Made by a program: the position numbers and the translations under genes
Notes under the pieces: model-generated
The model's input: only the letters and a program-made list of their open reading frames with translations
Database searches by the model: none
What the model was told of the DNA's origin: nothing
Assembly: GCA_023433965.1 (NCBI GenBank)
Contig: JAEYTQ010000638.1
Span: 1 to 6,185, forward strand
DNA: 6,185 nucleotides
Origin: Pseudomonadota bacterium
Lineage (GTDB): Bacteria; Pseudomonadota; Alphaproteobacteria; Rhizobiales; Xanthobacteraceae
Reading direction: 5' to 3'
Shown here: in pieces, positions 3,431 through 6,185 of the stretch
Position numbering within the stretch: position 1 is the stretch's first letter
How the letters are laid out: every line of letters starts with the position of its first letter

Positions 3431-6185
3431 ATGCCGAGCGCCGGATTTGTTCACCTTCACGTTCACTCGGCCTATTCGCTGCTCAAGGGGTCGATCAAGA
3501 TCGCCAAGCTCGCTGAGCTTGCGAAGAAGGATCACCAGCCGGCGCTGGCACTGACCGACACCGACAACCTGTTCGGCGCGCTGGAGTTCTCCGACAAAAT
3601 GGCGGGCTCCGGCATCCAGCCGATCGTCGGTTGCGAGCTGGCGATCGACTTCGGCGATCAGGATCCCAATGCGCGCAACGCGATGGGACCCTCGCGCGTG
3701 GTGCTGCTCGCCGCGCAGGAGCGCGGTTATCGCAGCCTCATGCGGCTCAACTCCCGCGCGTTCCTGGAATCGCCAGACAGCCATGCGCCGTTCATCAAGT
3801 TCGATTGGCTCGAGGGCGAGACCGAGGGGCTGATCGCGCTGACGGGCGGACCGGACGGGCCGATTTCGCTGGCGCTCGCGGGCGGCATGACGGAGCTTGC
3901 CGGAGCGCGCTGCGAACGTCTGGCCGGCCTGTTCGGCGACCGCCTCTATGTCGAATTGCAGCGCCACAACACCGAGAAGGAGCGGCGCATCGAGAGCGGC
4001 CTGATCGACATCGCCTATGCCAAGGGGTTGCCGCTGGTTGCGACCAACGAGCCGTATTTCGCCTCGACCGACGACTACGAAGCGCACGATGCGCTGCTCT
4101 GCATCGCCGGCGGCCGGCTGATCGCCGAGACCGGCCGCGTTCAACTGACGCCGGATCATCGATTCAAGACGCGCGCCGAGATGGCGGTGCTGTTCGCCGA
4201 CATCCCGGAGGCGCTGGCCTCGACCGTGGAGATCGCCGAGCGCTGCTCGTTCCGCCCGATGACGCGCAAGCCGATCCTGCCGTTCTTCACCGTCGGCGCG
4301 GCGCAGAGTTCGGACGCTGCTTCGGTCGAGGCCGCCGAACTGAAGCGTCAGGCGGAGGAGGGGCTCGCCAACCGTCTGCGCGTCCACGGCCTGTCGCAGG
4401 GTACGACCGACGAGGATTACAACAAGCGCCTGGCGTTCGAGCTCGACGTCATCACCCGCATGAAATATGCGGGCTACTTCCTGATCGTGTCCGACTTCAT
4501 CAAATGGGCGAAGAGCCAGGGCATTCCGGTCGGTCCGGGCCGCGGCTCCGGCGCCGGCTCGCTGGTCGCCTGGGCGCTGACCATCACCGACCTCGACCCC
4601 ATCAAGTTCGGCCTGCTGTTCGAGCGCTTCCTCAATCCCGAACGCGTCTCGATGCCGGACTTCGACATCGACTTCTGCCAGGACCGCCGCGGCGAGGTGA
4701 TCAGTTACGTGCAGCAGCGCTACGGCCGGGACCAGGTCGCGCAGATCATCACCTTCGGGACGCTTCAGGCGCGCGGTGTGCTGCGCGACGTCGGCCGTGT
4801 GTTGCAGATGCCTTACGGACAGGTCGACAAGCTGACCAAGCTGGTGCCGCAGAATCCGGCGGCGCCGGTGACGCTGGCCGCCGCGATCGAGAGCGAGCCC
4901 AAGCTCCAGGCGTTCCGCGACGAAGACCCGGTGGTGGCGCGCGCCTTCGACATCGCCCAGCGCCTCGAAGGCCTGACGCGCCACGCCTCGACCCACGCCG
5001 CCGGCATCGTGATCGGCGATCGTCCCCTGAGCGAGCTCGTGCCGCTCTACCGCGATCCCAAATCCGACATGCCGGTGACCCAGTTCAATATGAAATGGGT
5101 CGAGCCCGCGGGGCTCGTGAAGTTCGACTTCCTCGGCCTGAAGACGCTGACCGTGCTCGACGTCGCGGTGAAATTGCTGAAGCCGCGCGGCATCGATGTC
5201 GATCTTGCGACGCTACCGATCGACGATGCCGAGAGCTATGCGATGCTCGCACGCGGCGACGTGGTCGGCGTGTTCCAGGTTGAAAGCCAGGGCATGCGGC
5301 GCGCGCTCATCGACATGCGTCCCGACCGTTTCGAGGACATCATCGCGCTGGTCGCGCTCTATCGTCCGGGCCCGATGGCGAACATCCCGACCTATTGCGC
5401 GCGCAAGCACGGCGACGAGGAGCCGGAATACCTGCATCCGGTGCTGGAGCCGATCCTGAAGGAGACCTTCGGCGTCATCATCTACCAGGAACAGGTGATG
5501 CAGATCGCGCAGGTGATGTCGGGCTATTCACTCGGCGACGCCGACCTGCTGCGCCGCGCGATGGGCAAGAAGATCCGCGCCGAGATGGACAAGCAGCGCG
5601 ACATCTTCGTCGCAGGCGCGGTCAAGAACGGCGTGCCGAAGGGGCAGGCCGAGACCATCTTCGAATTGCTGGCCAAGTTCGCTGACTACGGCTTCAACAA
5701 GAGCCACGCGGCGGCCTACGCGCTGGTGTCGTACCACACCGCCTATATGAAGGCGCATTACCCGGTGGAGTTCATCGCCGCGTCGATGACGCTCGATCTC
5801 AACAACACCGACAAGCTCTCCGAATTCCGCTCCGAAGCGCAGCGCCTCGGCATCAAGGTCGAGCCGCCCAACATCAACCGGTCAGGGGCGACCTTCGAGG
5901 TGGGCGAGAAGACGATCTACTACGCGCTCGCCGCGCTCAAGGGTGTCGGTATCCAGGCGATCGAGCAGATCATCGCGGAGCGCACCAGAGGTGGCCTGTT
6001 CACCTCGCTCGCCGATTTCGCCGCGCGGGTCTCGCCGCGCGCGATCAACAAGCGCATCATCGAAAGTCTCGCGGCGGCCGGCGCCTTCGACACGCTGGAG
6101 CCGAACCGGGCGCGCGTCTTTGCCGGCGCGGACGCGATCCTCGCCGCGTGCCAGCGGGCGAACGAAGCTGCGACGATCGGCCAGA
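3431..6185 (+). CDS. dnaE: DNA polymerase III subunit alpha, DnaE1 (3' partial)
   Basis: Catalytic subunit of the replicative DNA polymerase III. The window holds 918 codons; the family is usually about 1,150-1,180 residues, so the OB-fold and tau-binding C-terminus are missing. Order: PHP domain (about 1-210, opening FVHLHVHSAYSLLKG); polymerase core with GPGRGSGAGS (368-377) and the catalytic aspartates Asp410 and Asp412 (PDFDIDF) and Asp566 (KFDFLGL), matching E. coli D401, D403 and D555 from memory; fingers with FQVESQGMRRAL, LYRPGPM, IIYQEQVM and FNKSHAAAYALVSY; and a helix-hairpin-helix region (about 798-890). PDFDIDFCQDRR is of the DnaE1 type, not the mutagenic DnaE2/ImuC type. Several PHP metal ligands are replaced. 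The start at 3431 gives the usual N-terminus, but its ribosome binding site (AGAGG, 3413-3417) is 13 bases away; an in-frame ATG at 3365 would add 22 unlikely residues. An SOS-type gene lies upstream. Confidence 0.96.
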   Translation, partial: MPSAGFVHLHVHSAYSLLKGSIKIAKLAELAKKDHQPALALTDTDNLFGALEFSDKMAGSGIQPIVGCELAIDFGDQDPNARNAMGPSRVVLLAAQERGYRSLMRLNSRAFLESPDSHAPFIKFDWLEGETEGLIALTGGPDGPISLALAGGMTELAGARCERLAGLFGDRLYVELQRHNTEKERRIESGLIDIAYAKGLPLVATNEPYFASTDDYEAHDALLCIAGGRLIAETGRVQLTPDHRFKTRAEMAVLFADIPEALASTVEIAERCSFRPMTRKPILPFFTVGAAQSSDAASVEAAELKRQAEEGLANRLRVHGLSQGTTDEDYNKRLAFELDVITRMKYAGYFLIVSDFIKWAKSQGIPVGPGRGSGAGSLVAWALTITDLDPIKFGLLFERFLNPERVSMPDFDIDFCQDRRGEVISYVQQRYGRDQVAQIITFGTLQARGVLRDVGRVLQMPYGQVDKLTKLVPQNPAAPVTLAAAIESEPKLQAFRDEDPVVARAFDIAQRLEGLTRHASTHAAGIVIGDRPLSELVPLYRDPKSDMPVTQFNMKWVEPAGLVKFDFLGLKTLTVLDVAVKLLKPRGIDVDLATLPIDDAESYAMLARGDVVGVFQVESQGMRRALIDMRPDRFEDIIALVALYRPGPMANIPTYCARKHGDEEPEYLHPVLEPILKETFGVIIYQEQVMQIAQVMSGYSLGDADLLRRAMGKKIRAEMDKQRDIFVAGAVKNGVPKGQAETIFELLAKFADYGFNKSHAAAYALVSYHTAYMKAHYPVEFIAASMTLDLNNTDKLSEFRSEAQRLGIKVEPPNINRSGATFEVGEKTIYYALAALKGVGIQAIEQIIAERTRGGLFTSLADFAARVSPRAINKRIIESLAAAGAFDTLEPNRARVFAGADAILAACQRANEAATIGQ

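Noticed and set aside
3371..4996. Open frame of 541 codons on the minus strand
   Set aside because: It lies antisense to dnaE, whose plus-strand frame shows full family motifs. Its Arg/Leu/Val/Asp-rich translation has no recognisable domain and is typical of the antisense frame of a high-GC gene.
3631..5283. Open frame of 550 codons on the plus strand in another frame
   Set aside because: It overlaps dnaE in a different phase; the Arg/Ala/Gly-rich product is a GC-driven shadow.
3431..6185. The dnaE gene as the SOS mutagenic polymerase dnaE2 (imuC), given the nearby LexA boxes
   Set aside because: The active-site context PDFDIDFCQDRR and the PHP opening fit replicative DnaE1. No imuA or imuB gene precedes it, and a separate small gene lies directly behind the SOS promoter.

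Overview
The window looks like chromosomal DNA of a high-GC alphaproteobacterium of the Bradyrhizobium/Rhodopseudomonas type. This rests on several signs together: a DUF3551 small secreted protein, an Omp25/Omp31-type barrel with the 'WSGFYIG...NYKFGG' signature, a histidine kinase of the 'GGIAHDFNN' class with a fused receiver, and an SOS operator of the alphaproteobacterial GTTC-N7-GTTC kind. The genus is an inference. I see no insertion sequence, CRISPR array, tRNA, rRNA or phage gene.

Layout. Positions 2-1567 (+) hold the 3' part of a hybrid sensor kinase (GAF, HisKA, HATPase, receiver) whose N-terminus lies before the window. Positions 1638-1958 (-) encode a four-cysteine secreted DUF3551 protein, convergent with the kinase. 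Positions 1959-2211 are a divergent intergenic region with a separate inverted repeat in each gene's leader. Positions 2212-2934 (+) encode the outer-membrane beta-barrel, which ends at a textbook rho-independent terminator. Positions 3109-3207 (+) encode a 32-residue single-span membrane peptide. Positions 3431-6185 (+) are the first 918 codons of dnaE, the replicative DNA polymerase III alpha subunit, cut off by the window end. No gene-free stretch exceeds 300 bases; the longest are 1959-2211 and 3208-3430.

The most interesting part is 3048-3207. A sigma70-like promoter is overlain by two SOS boxes in mirror arrangement (GAAC-N7-GAAC-N3-GTTC-N7-GTTC, 3059-3091). These sit directly upstream of the 32-residue membrane peptide, which has a good ribosome binding site and an unambiguous start. 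The arrangement resembles the LexA-controlled SidA division inhibitor of Caulobacter, a 29-residue inner-membrane peptide, and suggests a DNA-damage-induced membrane microprotein next to the replicative polymerase gene. No clear terminator separates the peptide gene from dnaE, so SOS transcription may also read into dnaE.

The other genes appear to be ordinary envelope, signalling and replication functions with no evident shared pathway.
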